NCBI RefSeq assembly: GCF_035975855.1
Contig: NZ_CP109055.1
Coordinates: 558,001-622,000, forward strand
From: Streptomyces sp. NBC_01304
GTDB taxonomy: Bacteria > Actinomycetota > Actinomycetes > Streptomycetales > Streptomycetaceae
Length of the DNA: 64,000 bases
Direction: 5' to 3'
Both the position numbers and the translations under genes were made by a program. Below, piece by piece: positions 50,286 to 58,609 of the stretch. The notes beneath the pieces were generated by a model. It saw only the letters and a program-made list of their open reading frames with translations. It made no database searches and was not told the DNA's origin. Positions within the stretch are counted from its first letter, which is position 1. Each line of letters starts with the position of its first letter.

Positions 50286-51005
50286 ATGGCCAGATGGCCC
50301 CTCGCCGTGGCCTTGGCGTTCGGCGTGCTCACGCTGTCGGGCTGCGCCGACACCTCGGCCGTGGTGGACGCGGGCCGGGCGCTCAGCCCGCCCTCGGTGC
50401 CGGAGCCGCTGTGGACCGTACGCCCCACAGCCTCACCCGAGGGGCCCGAATCACCGGCTCCCCCCGAGAGGCCCGAGCCGTTGCCCGGCCTGAAGCTGCG
50501 CGCGGACGCCGACGCGAAGAGCCTCGACGCCAAGGCCGTGGCCGCCAAGGACCCGGGCATGACCGCGGAGCTGCAACAGTCCGCGGCGCGCTGCAAGCCG
50601 AAGTCGGGGTGCGGGATGCGACCGCCCGTCCTGCGCGATCTGACCGGCGACGGGCGGCCGGAGCTGATGATGCTCATCGATCTCGATCCCCGGTTCCGGT
50701 CCGGTGACGAGGGCGACCTGGGGCTCGGCAGCCAGCTGTATGCCTACCGGGTGAACGAGGGCCGGGTCTACCAGATCCTCGGGCTCGCCGTGGAAGAGGA
50801 CTCCCAAGTGGACCTCCAGGGCCGCGACCTCGTCATCCGCCAGACCGTCCCACAAGGCTGGAGCAACAACGTGGACCAAGTGATGACCACGCGTTACCAC
50901 TGGGCGCCCGAGATCGGCATCCTCGATGTGGCCTCCACCGTCACCGGCCCCGCTCTCGCCACCACTCCTCCTGCTCCTTCACCCTCGACCACGAAGACGT
51001 CATGA
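50286..51005 (+). CDS. CseA-like lipoprotein
   Basis: 239 aa with ATG 50286 after AGGGAGA. Signal peptide with lipobox LSGC (Cys20), a Pro-rich linker, then a domain with an FG-GAP-like pattern (LRDLTGDGRPELMMLIDLD). It overlaps the response regulator by 4 nt (ATGA), so they are co-translated. The order lipoprotein/response regulator/kinase copies CseA-CseB-CseC, where CseA restrains the kinase from outside the membrane; the equivalent role here is inference. Confidence 0.75.
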   Translation: MARWPLAVALAFGVLTLSGCADTSAVVDAGRALSPPSVPEPLWTVRPTASPEGPESPAPPERPEPLPGLKLRADADAKSLDAKAVAAKDPGMTAELQQSAARCKPKSGCGMRPPVLRDLTGDGRPELMMLIDLDPRFRSGDEGDLGLGSQLYAYRVNEGRVYQILGLAVEEDSQVDLQGRDLVIRQTVPQGWSNNVDQVMTTRYHWAPEIGILDVASTVTGPALATTPPAPSPSTTKTS

Positions 51006-51739
51006 CTCCCCCAGGCACCCCCGGCGCCCCCGCCGGTTCCGGTCCCCGGCCCCGCATCCTGGTGGTCGAGGACGACGACGTGATCCGCGAGGCGACCACG
51101 GTCTCCCTGACCCGCCTCGGCTTCGACGTGACCGCGTGCGCGGACGGCGCGAGCGCACTGCACGCCTTCCGCAGCGAGCAGCCGGAGGCCGTCGTCACCG
51201 ATGTGATGCTGCCGGAGCTCGACGGGGTCAGCCTGACCCGTTCGATCCGCGCGAACAGCACCGTCCCGGTGCTGATGATCTCCGCGCGCGGCGACGACAT
51301 CGATGTGATCGCCGGGCTGGAGGCGGGCGCCGACGACTACGTCACCAAGCCGTTCCGTGCCAATGTCCTGGCCGCCCGCCTGCGCGCCCTGATGCGCCGC
51401 ACCACCTTGCACCCCGCGCCGCCCGCCGAACCGGAACCCGCGCCCGTGGCACGCAATGTCCGCACGGTCGGCGAACTGGAGCTGAACACCGACACCATGG
51501 AGGTACGCGTCGCGGGCGCACTCCTCGCGGTCACCCCGACCGAGCTGCGGCTCCTGATCGAGCTCACCTCGTCGCCCGGCGTCGTCTTCAGCCGCGAGAA
51601 GCTCCTGCAGGAGGTCTGGGACTACGCCTGGGGCGGCGACACCCGGGTCGTGGACGTCCATGTCCAGCGGCTGCGCGCCAAGATCGGCGCCGAGCGGCTC
51701 GTGACGGTCCGCGGCTTCGGCTACAAGATCGTCGGCTGA
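51002..51739 (+). CDS. OmpR-family response regulator, CseB-like
   Basis: 245 aa from ATG 51002, overlapping the lipoprotein gene. Receiver: acidic pocket VVEDDDVIREAT, phospho-acceptor Asp67 (VVTDVMLPELDG), Lys116 (DDYVTKPF). The winged helix (about 150-245) shows TPTELRLLIELTSSPGVVFSREKLLQEVW and VDVHVQRLRAKI, RGFGYKIV. The block EDDDVIREAT is typical of CseB. No sigE gene is adjacent, unlike the S. coelicolor locus. Confidence 0.92.
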   Translation: MTPPGTPGAPAGSGPRPRILVVEDDDVIREATTVSLTRLGFDVTACADGASALHAFRSEQPEAVVTDVMLPELDGVSLTRSIRANSTVPVLMISARGDDIDVIAGLEAGADDYVTKPFRANVLAARLRALMRRTTLHPAPPAEPEPAPVARNVRTVGELELNTDTMEVRVAGALLAVTPTELRLLIELTSSPGVVFSREKLLQEVWDYAWGGDTRVVDVHVQRLRAKIGAERLVTVRGFGYKIVG

Positions 51740-51746
51740 GCGAGTC

Positions 51747-53033
51747 GTGCACACAGGTCCCGCACCTCGCGTCATGGGCAGGCGGCAGCAGGAAGCCGGC
51801 AAGAGGTCCGCGGGATTCAGCGGTCTGCCCCTGCGGATCGCCGCACTGATCGCGGCGGGCTCCTGCCTGCTGACCGGCTCCCTCGGCCTACTGGTCAGCG
51901 CCACCTCCGCCGACCAGCGCCTGGACCTCAACCGCACCATCGTGCTGGGACGCCTCGATCGCGCCCTCACCGTCTATGGCGAGACATCCAGCGTCACCGG
52001 TGACGGCGTCGCACTCAACGCCCCCGATCTGCCACCGGAGTTGGCCCGGCGCATCGCGGGCGGACGCGTGGCGACCCAATTGGCCGACGGCTTCGAGGGA
52101 CCGCAGTTGTGGGCGGCCGCGGGCATGGGTGAGCAGACCTTGTCCGTACGCAGCAACTACCGCCTGGAACGCCGGGCCGACCAGCGCTTCAATCGCAGCA
52201 TCACCGTCCTGGCCGCCGGCACCGCCGCAGCCGTCTCGCTGGCCGGCCTGCTCCTCGCCAAGCCGCTGAGCGGGCGTCTGCGCCGGGTCTCGCGCACCGC
52301 ACGCCGGATCGCCGACGGCCATCTCGACGCCCGTATCGGCGAGGTCCGCGGCGCCGACGAGATCACCGAACTCGCCGCGTCCGTCGACCAGATGGCCGCG
52401 GCCCTGCAGCACCGGCTGCGCGCCGAGCAGCGCTTCGCCGCCGACGTCACGCACGAACTGCGCACCCCCGCCGCGGGGTTGCTCGCCGCCGCCGAGATCC
52501 TCCCCGAGTCCCATGAAGCGGATCTGGTACGTGACCGGGTCGAGGCCTTGTGCGATCTCATCGAGGACCTCCTTGAGGTCTCCCGCCTCGACGCGGACGT
52601 CGACGCCGCCGCCCTGGAGCCGCACCACCTCACCGAACTGCTGCAGCGGGTGGTCGCCTCCACCGGGCTTCCGGCGGACCTACGGGTCGTTGACGACTCC
52701 ACGGTGCTGACCGAGCCACGGCGCCTGGAGCGCATCGTCGCCAACCTCCTGGCCAACGCCCACCGGCACGGCGCCGCGCCCGTCACCCTGACCCTCGACC
52801 ACGGCACCCTCACGATCCAGGACCACGGCCCCGGCTACCCCGCCGACCTGCTCACGCAAGGCCCTCGCCCCTTCCGCACCGGCACCCCCGAACGTGGCAA
52901 GGGCAGCGGCCTGGGCCTGGCCATCGCCACCGGCCATGCCCACCTCATCCAGGCTCGCCTGGCCTTCACCAACCCCCCAGGGGGCGGAGCACGCGCCACC
53001 CTCACTCTGCCGCTCGACACCGAGGCGACGTAA
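51747..53033 (+). CDS. Sensor histidine kinase, CseC-like
   Basis: 428 aa from GTG 51747, 7 nt after the response regulator. Two membrane segments flank an extracellular sensor (about 55-150). HAMP about 175-230; H box FAADVTHELRTP with His236; N box IVANLLANAHRHG; G1 IQDHGPG, G2 GKGSGLGLAIA. It should phosphorylate the response regulator encoded just before it in response to an envelope signal. Confidence 0.9.
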   Translation: MHTGPAPRVMGRRQQEAGKRSAGFSGLPLRIAALIAAGSCLLTGSLGLLVSATSADQRLDLNRTIVLGRLDRALTVYGETSSVTGDGVALNAPDLPPELARRIAGGRVATQLADGFEGPQLWAAAGMGEQTLSVRSNYRLERRADQRFNRSITVLAAGTAAAVSLAGLLLAKPLSGRLRRVSRTARRIADGHLDARIGEVRGADEITELAASVDQMAAALQHRLRAEQRFAADVTHELRTPAAGLLAAAEILPESHEADLVRDRVEALCDLIEDLLEVSRLDADVDAAALEPHHLTELLQRVVASTGLPADLRVVDDSTVLTEPRRLERIVANLLANAHRHGAAPVTLTLDHGTLTIQDHGPGYPADLLTQGPRPFRTGTPERGKGSGLGLAIATGHAHLIQARLAFTNPPGGGARATLTLPLDTEAT

Positions 53034-53039
53034 CGCTGC

Positions 53040-53065
53040 CCGTGGGGCATCCGTGCTGCCCACGG
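53040..53065. terminator. Terminator between convergent genes
   Basis: CCGTGGGGCA (53040-53049) pairs with TGCCCACGG (53057-53065) with one bulged G, 6 nt after the kinase stop. Confidence 0.65.
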
Positions 53066-53216
53066 TCATGCGTCGGGTGTTCTTGGCTCGGCCGGCCGCT
53101 CACCAGGCCGCGAGGCCCTGCGCCGCATCCTCGCCGTCGTGGCGTCACCTTCCAGCGCACGGACGCCCCCGCGACGCGGCAGCTTGATCAATCCGGCGGC
53201 CTCCCCACCCACGACA

Positions 53217-54104
53217 TCAGGTGAGTCGCGGGGCGACCTCGGCTGCGACCCATTCCATGGCCTTTCCGACGTGCTCAGCCGCGACCGGCAGCCACAGGGT
53301 GCAATCGGTAAGCCCTGCCTCGGCGAGCCGTATGAGGTCGTCGGCGACGCTCGCTGCGGTGGGCGCGGCACCGCCGAGTGGTCGTCCCGGTGGCGGAACC
53401 ACCGCGGGGATACCGGGCGGTGTGAGGAACGCGGCTGAGGCGAGCGTCAGGCGGTCGGCGTTCCCCGCGTCGCCGGCGAGGTCATGCAGGCGGCGCCGGA
53501 CGTCGCTGACCTCCGCGGCGTCGGCGCCGGTGCCGTACCAGCCGTCGCCGAACCGCAGCACACGGCGCAGGGCGGCGTCGCTGTGGCCGCCGACCCACAC
53601 GGGCGGACCGCCGGCGGTGACCGGAGGCACTCCCAAGCGAGCCTCGTGCAGTGTCGTGAACGGCCCGTCGAAGTCTGCGGGTCCTCCGGTCCACAGGGCC
53701 TTGGCGGCGGCGAGGTGGTCGTCGGTTCGTGCACCGCGTTCACGGGCGGGTACGCCGACGGCGGCGAACTCCTCAGGGTTCCAGCCGGTCCCGACGCCCA
53801 GGACCAGGCGGCCGCCGGACACGACGTCCAGGGTGGCCGCCTGGTTGGCGAGCACCAGCGCGGGATAGTACGGAGCGACGAGTACGGACGTCAGCAGTCG
53901 CAGACGCGTCGTCGCCCCTGCGACGGCCGACAGCAGGACAAGCGGGTCCGTGTCGAGGCCGAAACCGCTGTCCAGGAGGCGGTTGCCGACCGCGACGTGA
54001 TCGAAGCCCAGTTCTTCGGCGTGGCGTGCGGCGCGGAGCACGCCGGCTCCGTCGTCGAGCGGCCAGCGCGGCTGAAGGGAAATGCCGAGGTGCAGCAGGG
54101 GCAT
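53217..54104 (-). CDS. LLM-class (luciferase-like) oxidoreductase, probably F420-dependent
   Basis: 295 aa from ATG 54104 (AAAGG upstream); the ORF extends to 54203 without family similarity. TIM-barrel LLM features: HAEELGFDHVAVGNRL, LLTSVLVAPYYPALVLANQAATLDVVSGGRLVLGVGTGW spread across the first half, and WVGGHSDAALRRVLRFGDGWY in the middle. Actinobacterial members use F420 or FMN for hydride transfer. It lies beside an old-yellow-enzyme gene on the same strand. Substrate unknown. Confidence 0.88.
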   Translation of the reverse strand: MPLLHLGISLQPRWPLDDGAGVLRAARHAEELGFDHVAVGNRLLDSGFGLDTDPLVLLSAVAGATTRLRLLTSVLVAPYYPALVLANQAATLDVVSGGRLVLGVGTGWNPEEFAAVGVPARERGARTDDHLAAAKALWTGGPADFDGPFTTLHEARLGVPPVTAGGPPVWVGGHSDAALRRVLRFGDGWYGTGADAAEVSDVRRRLHDLAGDAGNADRLTLASAAFLTPPGIPAVVPPPGRPLGGAAPTAASVADDLIRLAEAGLTDCTLWLPVAAEHVGKAMEWVAAEVAPRLT

Positions 54105-54280
54105 GAGGTTGCCTTTCGGTGGCCACACGGCGATCACTCGACCGCCCTGTCGCCACACCCAACCCCCGCACCGCCCCTGTTTCATCCCGGCTGGAACGCA
54201 CAATCACCCGTCGCTCCATGTGGTGTTGGCCGGCTGACGCCGCGAAATCCGCAATCCGGTGAACCTTCCCGGTCAGGGCA

Positions 54281-55408
54281 TCAGCTCAGCGTCTTGAGCG
54301 CCGCCGCGTCGTACGGCTTGATCTCCTCGACCCGGTCCCCCAGTACCTTCGCCGCCCACTGCGGGTCCTGGAGCAGGGCGCGGCCGACGGCGACCAGGTC
54401 GAACTCGTCGCGCTCCATGCGGTCCAGGAGGTTGTCGATGCTGCCGAGCGCGGCGCCCTCGCCCGCGAAGGCGCGGATGAAGTCACCGTCGAGGCCGACC
54501 GAACCGACGGTGATGGTGGGCTTGCCGGTGAGCTTCTTGGTCCAGCCGGCCAGGTTCAGGTCCGAGTCTTCGAACTCCGGGAGCCAGTAGCGGCGGGTGG
54601 AGGCGTGGAAGGCGTCGACGCCGGCCGTGGCGAGCGGGGTCAGGATCGCTTCCAGCTCCTCGGGGGTCTCGGCGAGCCGTGCGTCGTAGGCTTCCTGCTT
54701 CCACTGCGAGTAGCGGAAGATCACCGGGAAGTCGGGGGAAACGGTCGCGCGGACCGCGGCCACGATCTCGGCCGCGAACTTCGTGCGGGCCACGGGGTCG
54801 CCGCCGTAGGCGTCGGTACGGCGGTTCGTCCCCGCCCACAGGAACTGGTCGAGCAAGTAGCCGTGCGCGCCGTGCAGTTCGACGCCGTCGAAGCCGATGC
54901 GCTCGGCGGCTGCGGCGGCCTCGGCGAAGGCACCGATGACGTCGTCCAGGTCGCGCCAGGTCATCGCCTTGCCGGCGTTCTCGGTGCCGTCGACGCGGAT
55001 GCCGGAGGGGCCGACGGCGGGCGCGTCGGCAAAGGGCGGTTGGCCCTGCTCGCGCACCATGCCGATGTGCCACAGCTGCGGCACGATGGTGCCGCCCGCC
55101 GCGTGCACGGACTCGGCGACCTTCGCCCACCCCGCCAGCTGCTCCTCACCGTGGAACCGCGGGACACGGTCGCTCTGCCCGGCCGACTCGTGACCGATGT
55201 AGGTCCCCTCGGTGACGATCAGCCCCACGCCGGCGGCGGCACGACGGGCGTAGTACGACTGCACGTCCGCACCGGGGACACCGCCCGGGGAGAACATGCG
55301 CGTCATCGGCGCCATCGCGATGCGGTTCGGGACGGTCAGACCGTTCAGCGCGATGGGCCGGGACAGGATCTCGGCCGCACGGGAGGCGGAGGACGTGGTG
55401 ACGGTCAT
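54281..55408 (-). CDS. Old yellow enzyme-family NADH:flavin oxidoreductase (ene-reductase)
   Basis: 375 aa from ATG 55408 behind AAGGAG. OYE features: LTVPNRIAMAPMTRM, GLIVTEGTYIG, QLWHIGM (His near the FMN), FDGVELHGAHGYLLDQFLWAGTNRRTDAYGG spread over the barrel, and VAVGRALLQDP near the C-terminus. FMN enzymes of this family reduce activated C=C bonds. It is transcribed in the same direction as an MFS exporter 180 nt upstream and may share its MarR control. Confidence 0.9.
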   Translation of the reverse strand: MTVTTSSASRAAEILSRPIALNGLTVPNRIAMAPMTRMFSPGGVPGADVQSYYARRAAAGVGLIVTEGTYIGHESAGQSDRVPRFHGEEQLAGWAKVAESVHAAGGTIVPQLWHIGMVREQGQPPFADAPAVGPSGIRVDGTENAGKAMTWRDLDDVIGAFAEAAAAAERIGFDGVELHGAHGYLLDQFLWAGTNRRTDAYGGDPVARTKFAAEIVAAVRATVSPDFPVIFRYSQWKQEAYDARLAETPEELEAILTPLATAGVDAFHASTRRYWLPEFEDSDLNLAGWTKKLTGKPTITVGSVGLDGDFIRAFAGEGAALGSIDNLLDRMERDEFDLVAVGRALLQDPQWAAKVLGDRVEEIKPYDAAALKTLS

Positions 55409-55586
55409 GAGGTGCTCCTTGTGAGTACCGGTCATAGGTACGTGTGGTGCGCAGTGAAGGCGTGGAGGGAATGTGTGGGGGCAGGCCGTGCCGCGGCCCT
55501 CGGCGGCCGGCACGGCCGGCACGGCCGGCACGGGCAGGAAGCGGTTGGCGTCCCGCGTCAGGTGGTGCAACCCGGTCGGGGCCGAC

Positions 55587-57113
55587 TCAGACCGCGGACT
55601 TCTCGGCGGGGTCGGCAACGGGGCTGTCCACGGCCGGCGTTGTCGCGGCGCCCGCGCCGTCCTTGCCGGCCGTGACGACCCGGGGGCCGTGCTGACCGCG
55701 CAGGCCGAGCCAGCCGATCACTGCCACCAGCGCGAAGGCGACGGCCCCGATGCCGAAGGTGAGGGTGAACCCGGATTCGGCGGGCAGCGGCGGAGCGCCC
55801 GCCGGAAGGTGCTCGATGGTCTTGGACGCCAGGATCGTGGTGACGATGGCGCTGCCGATCGCGCTCCCGGTGGAGCGGGAGATCGAGTTGATGCCGTTGG
55901 CGATGCCGCTTTGGTGGTGCGGGACGCTCGCCATGATCACGGCGGGCATGGCCGCGTAGCCGAAGCTGACGGCCGCGCCGACGACGAGGCCGGCACCGAT
56001 CACCGAGGCGGTGTGGGCGTGGTCGACGGCCAGCCAGCCGAAGCCGACGGCTCCGAAAGCCGCGGCCATGCCGAGCACGAACCGGGGGCCGCGGTGGCGG
56101 ACGAGCTGACCGCCGACGGGCGAGGCGAGCAGGGAGACGATCGCGCCGGGCAACAGGAACTGGACGGACGCGCGCAGGATGGAGGCGTCGAAGCCGAAAC
56201 CGGTGAGCGCCTTCGGCATCTGCACGAGGTAGGAGACGCCGAGGAAGTTCGCGAACATGCCGAAGCCGACGAGGATGCCGGCCAGGTTGGCCATGAGAAC
56301 CGGGCGGTGGACGAACATCCGCATGTCGACGAGCGGCTCGCGGACCTTGCGTTCGACCAGCACCCAGACGGCGGTCATGACGGCCGCGCCGGCGAAGCTG
56401 CCCAGCGTACGACCGGAGGCCCAACCCCACTCGTGGCCCTGGGAGATGGGGAGCAGGAGCAGCAGCAGGGCGATGCCGAGGGTCAGCGCGCCGAGGAAGT
56501 CGGTGCGGCCGCCGGTCTTGTGGCGGGTCGCGGGGACCAGGAAGACGACGGCGAGCAGGGCGAGGACCGCGAAGCCGGTCGCCATCCAGAAGGCGTTGCG
56601 GTAGTCGGCGCCGGCGCCCGAGGTGAGCAGACCGGTGGCGACCAGCGCGAGGCCGCTGCCGAACGCGAGCGTGCCGCTGACCAGGGCCATGGCGCCGGGC
56701 AGCTTCTGCGGCCGGACCTCTTCCCGCAGGACGGAAAGGGCCAGCGGGAAGATCGCGGTGGCGGCGCCCTGGAGCACCCGGCCCACGATCAGCAGCGGCA
56801 GCGAGCTTGCGAGGGCGGCGATGACGGAGCCCACGACCATGACGCCGAGGACGGCCACCAGGGTGGGCTTCTTGCCGTGCTGGTCGCCGAAGCGGCCGAG
56901 GAGGGGGGTGAAGACGGCGGCGGACAGCAGGGTGGCGGTGGTCACCCAGCTGACGTTGGCGGTCGAGGTGCCGAGATCCCTCTGGATCAGACCCAGGATC
57001 GGCACGGGCAGGGTCTGCATCATCGATACGACCATGGCGGCGAGGCTCAGGGCGAAGACGATGACCGTCTCGTTCCGTTGCCCGGTGGCGGGGGCGGGCG
57101 CGGCGTGACTCAT
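55587..57113 (-). CDS. MFS exporter, DHA2 (14-TMS) type
   Basis: 508 aa with ATG 57113. 14 hydrophobic segments; motif A GRFGDQHGKKPTLV; QRDLGTSTANVSWVTTATLLSA near the N-terminus. It is divergent from a MarR gene. On the minus strand TTGACG (57186-57191), 17 bp, TACTTG (57163-57168) forms its promoter, whose -10 overlaps the MarR palindrome, so repression by the MarR is likely. Confidence 0.9.
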   Translation of the reverse strand: MSHAAPAPATGQRNETVIVFALSLAAMVVSMMQTLPVPILGLIQRDLGTSTANVSWVTTATLLSAAVFTPLLGRFGDQHGKKPTLVAVLGVMVVGSVIAALASSLPLLIVGRVLQGAATAIFPLALSVLREEVRPQKLPGAMALVSGTLAFGSGLALVATGLLTSGAGADYRNAFWMATGFAVLALLAVVFLVPATRHKTGGRTDFLGALTLGIALLLLLLPISQGHEWGWASGRTLGSFAGAAVMTAVWVLVERKVREPLVDMRMFVHRPVLMANLAGILVGFGMFANFLGVSYLVQMPKALTGFGFDASILRASVQFLLPGAIVSLLASPVGGQLVRHRGPRFVLGMAAAFGAVGFGWLAVDHAHTASVIGAGLVVGAAVSFGYAAMPAVIMASVPHHQSGIANGINSISRSTGSAIGSAIVTTILASKTIEHLPAGAPPLPAESGFTLTFGIGAVAFALVAVIGWLGLRGQHGPRVVTAGKDGAGAATTPAVDSPVADPAEKSAV

Positions 57114-57152
57114 GGCTGGCGGGACCTTCTCAGTGCTTCAGATCGTAGATGT

Positions 57153-57165
57153 TTGATGACATCAA
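57153..57165. promoter_or_regulatory. MarR operator over the MFS promoter
   Basis: TTGATG-A-CATCAA is a perfect 13-bp palindrome, overlapping the MFS -10 (TACTTG, minus strand, 57163-57168). A related half-site, TTGATGATG, lies at the -35 of the MarR promoter (57216). Confidence 0.8.
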
Positions 57166-57215
57166 GTACTTTCGTAGACGGTAGACGTCAATAGTTAAGG
57201 TCGTCAAGTAAACAA

Positions 57216-57244
57216 TTGATGATGTGAAGCAACTTGAGTAGGCT
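57216..57244 (+). promoter_or_regulatory. Leaderless promoter of the MarR gene
   Basis: TTGATG (57216-57221), a 17-bp spacer and TAGGCT (57239-57244), then six bases and ATG 57251. No ribosome binding site is present, so the transcript is leaderless. Confidence 0.75.
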
Positions 57245-57250
57245 GTAGCC

Positions 57251-57691
57251 ATGAGCGCCACCACCCCACAGGCCCCCTCCAAGCTCCAGCTCCTGGAGCT
57301 GCTCGCCGCCATCGGCACCGCCCAGTGGCGCGATTTCGCGGCGGCCGCCGCACACCACGGCCTCACCTCCACGCAGGCCAAGGTCCTCGCCCAGCTCGAT
57401 CGCCCTCGGCCGATGCGCGGCCTTGCCGCGCTGCTGGCGTGTGACGCCTCCAACGTCACCGGGATCGTGGACCGCCTGGAGGCCCGCGAGCTGGTCCGCC
57501 GTGAAGCCGACGCCGCGGACCGCCGCGTCAAGAACGTCGTCGCCACCGACTCGGGCCGCGAGATCATCCGCCGCGTGCGCGAGGAGATGCAGGGGACGCA
57601 CGGCGCCCTCGATGCCCTGGACGAAGCCGAGAGCACGACGCTCTACGCCCTCCTTGAACGCCTGCGACCGACGATGGAGAGGGACGCCTGA
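57251..57691 (+). CDS. MarR-family regulator of the divergent exporter
   Basis: 146 aa with ATG 57251. MarR wing: GLTSTQAKVLAQLDRPRPMRGLAALLACDASNVTGIVDRLEARELV spread over 35-85, with the basic DRRVKNVVATD wing. It has a clear operator over the exporter promoter and a half-site at its own -35, so it probably represses both until a phenolic or drug ligand binds. Confidence 0.93.
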   Translation: MSATTPQAPSKLQLLELLAAIGTAQWRDFAAAAAHHGLTSTQAKVLAQLDRPRPMRGLAALLACDASNVTGIVDRLEARELVRREADAADRRVKNVVATDSGREIIRRVREEMQGTHGALDALDEAESTTLYALLERLRPTMERDA

Positions 57692-57916
57692 CGGCCTGCG
57701 GCCCAGGCACCTTTCGGGCAGGCGCGGAAGCTTCGTCAACGCCGACGTGCGCCCCTTGACGTTGCCCCCCCAACAGCCCGATGCCGAGGCCCGATCCAGC
57801 AAGGACCCAGCAACGTACACGCATCGTTGTCGACGACGCCTGCCGGATCACCGAGCAGGTCATCGACCACGCGAGGCGGGCAATCCCGGCCAAATCAGCG
57901 GCTAGGCTCCGGTCTC

Positions 57917-58609
57917 ATGCGCGTATTGGTCTTGGAGGACGACCCCGAGCTGGGGCCCGCCGTCGCCGATCGGCTGCGCGGGGCGGGGTTCGCGGTGGAC
58001 CTGGTGCGGACGCTGGCCGAGGCCGATCTGAAGGTCTCCGTCAACGCCTACGACTGTGTCGTGGCCGATCGGACGGTTCCGGACGGCGATGCGGTCAGCT
58101 GGCTGGCCGAGTGCCGGCGGGCGGGGTCGGCACTGCCCTTTCTTCTGCTGACCGCGATGGATGCGGTGAGCGATCGCGTGGCGGGGTTCGAGCACGGGGC
58201 CGACGACTACGTCGTCAAGCCGTTCGCCTTCGCCGAACTGGTCGTGCGAGTGCGCGCGTTGTGCCGCCGGGGACAGCCCGCCCGGCTGCCGGTGCTGCGG
58301 GTGGGTGACCTGGAGGTCGATCTGCCGCGGCGCCGCGTATCGCGCGACGGGGTACTGCTCAGCCTGACGGCCAAGGAGTACGCGGTTCTCGAGGTGCTGA
58401 TGATGCGCGCCGGAGAAGTGGTGACCCGCAGCGAGCTGATCGAGCACTGCTGGGACGAGGTGAGCGAGCCGATGTCCAACGTCGTGGATGTCCTGATCCG
58501 GCAGCTCCGACGCAGGCTGGGGCCACCGGACTTGATCGGGGCGGTGCGGGGCGTCGGCTATCGCCTCGGCGACGGCGACCACGGCCCGGCTGCCGAGGAC
58601 CGAAGGTGA
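57917..58609 (+). CDS. OmpR-family response regulator
   Basis: 230 aa with ATG 57917; no RBS, but TAGGCT (57903-57908) lies 8 nt upstream, so a near-leaderless transcript is likely. Receiver: LEDDPELG pocket, phospho-acceptor Asp51 (VVADRTVPDGD), Lys101 (DDYVVKPF). Winged helix: LTAKEYAVLEVLMMRAGEVVTRSELIEHCW and VDVLIRQLRRRLG. It overlaps the kinase gene by 4 nt and ultimately the GH9 gene, so it may control cellulose use. Confidence 0.92.
   Translation: MRVLVLEDDPELGPAVADRLRGAGFAVDLVRTLAEADLKVSVNAYDCVVADRTVPDGDAVSWLAECRRAGSALPFLLLTAMDAVSDRVAGFEHGADDYVVKPFAFAELVVRVRALCRRGQPARLPVLRVGDLEVDLPRRRVSRDGVLLSLTAKEYAVLEVLMMRAGEVVTRSELIEHCWDEVSEPMSNVVDVLIRQLRRRLGPPDLIGAVRGVGYRLGDGDHGPAAEDRR

Noticed and set aside
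55510..55535. GGCACGGCC tandem repeat upstream of the old yellow enzyme gene
   Set aside because: A short low-complexity run common in GC-rich DNA, with no clear function.
55473..57194. 573-codon plus-strand frame opposite the MFS gene
   Set aside because: It has Asp/Glu/Gly/His-rich shadow composition and would overlap the MarR promoter; no family similarity.
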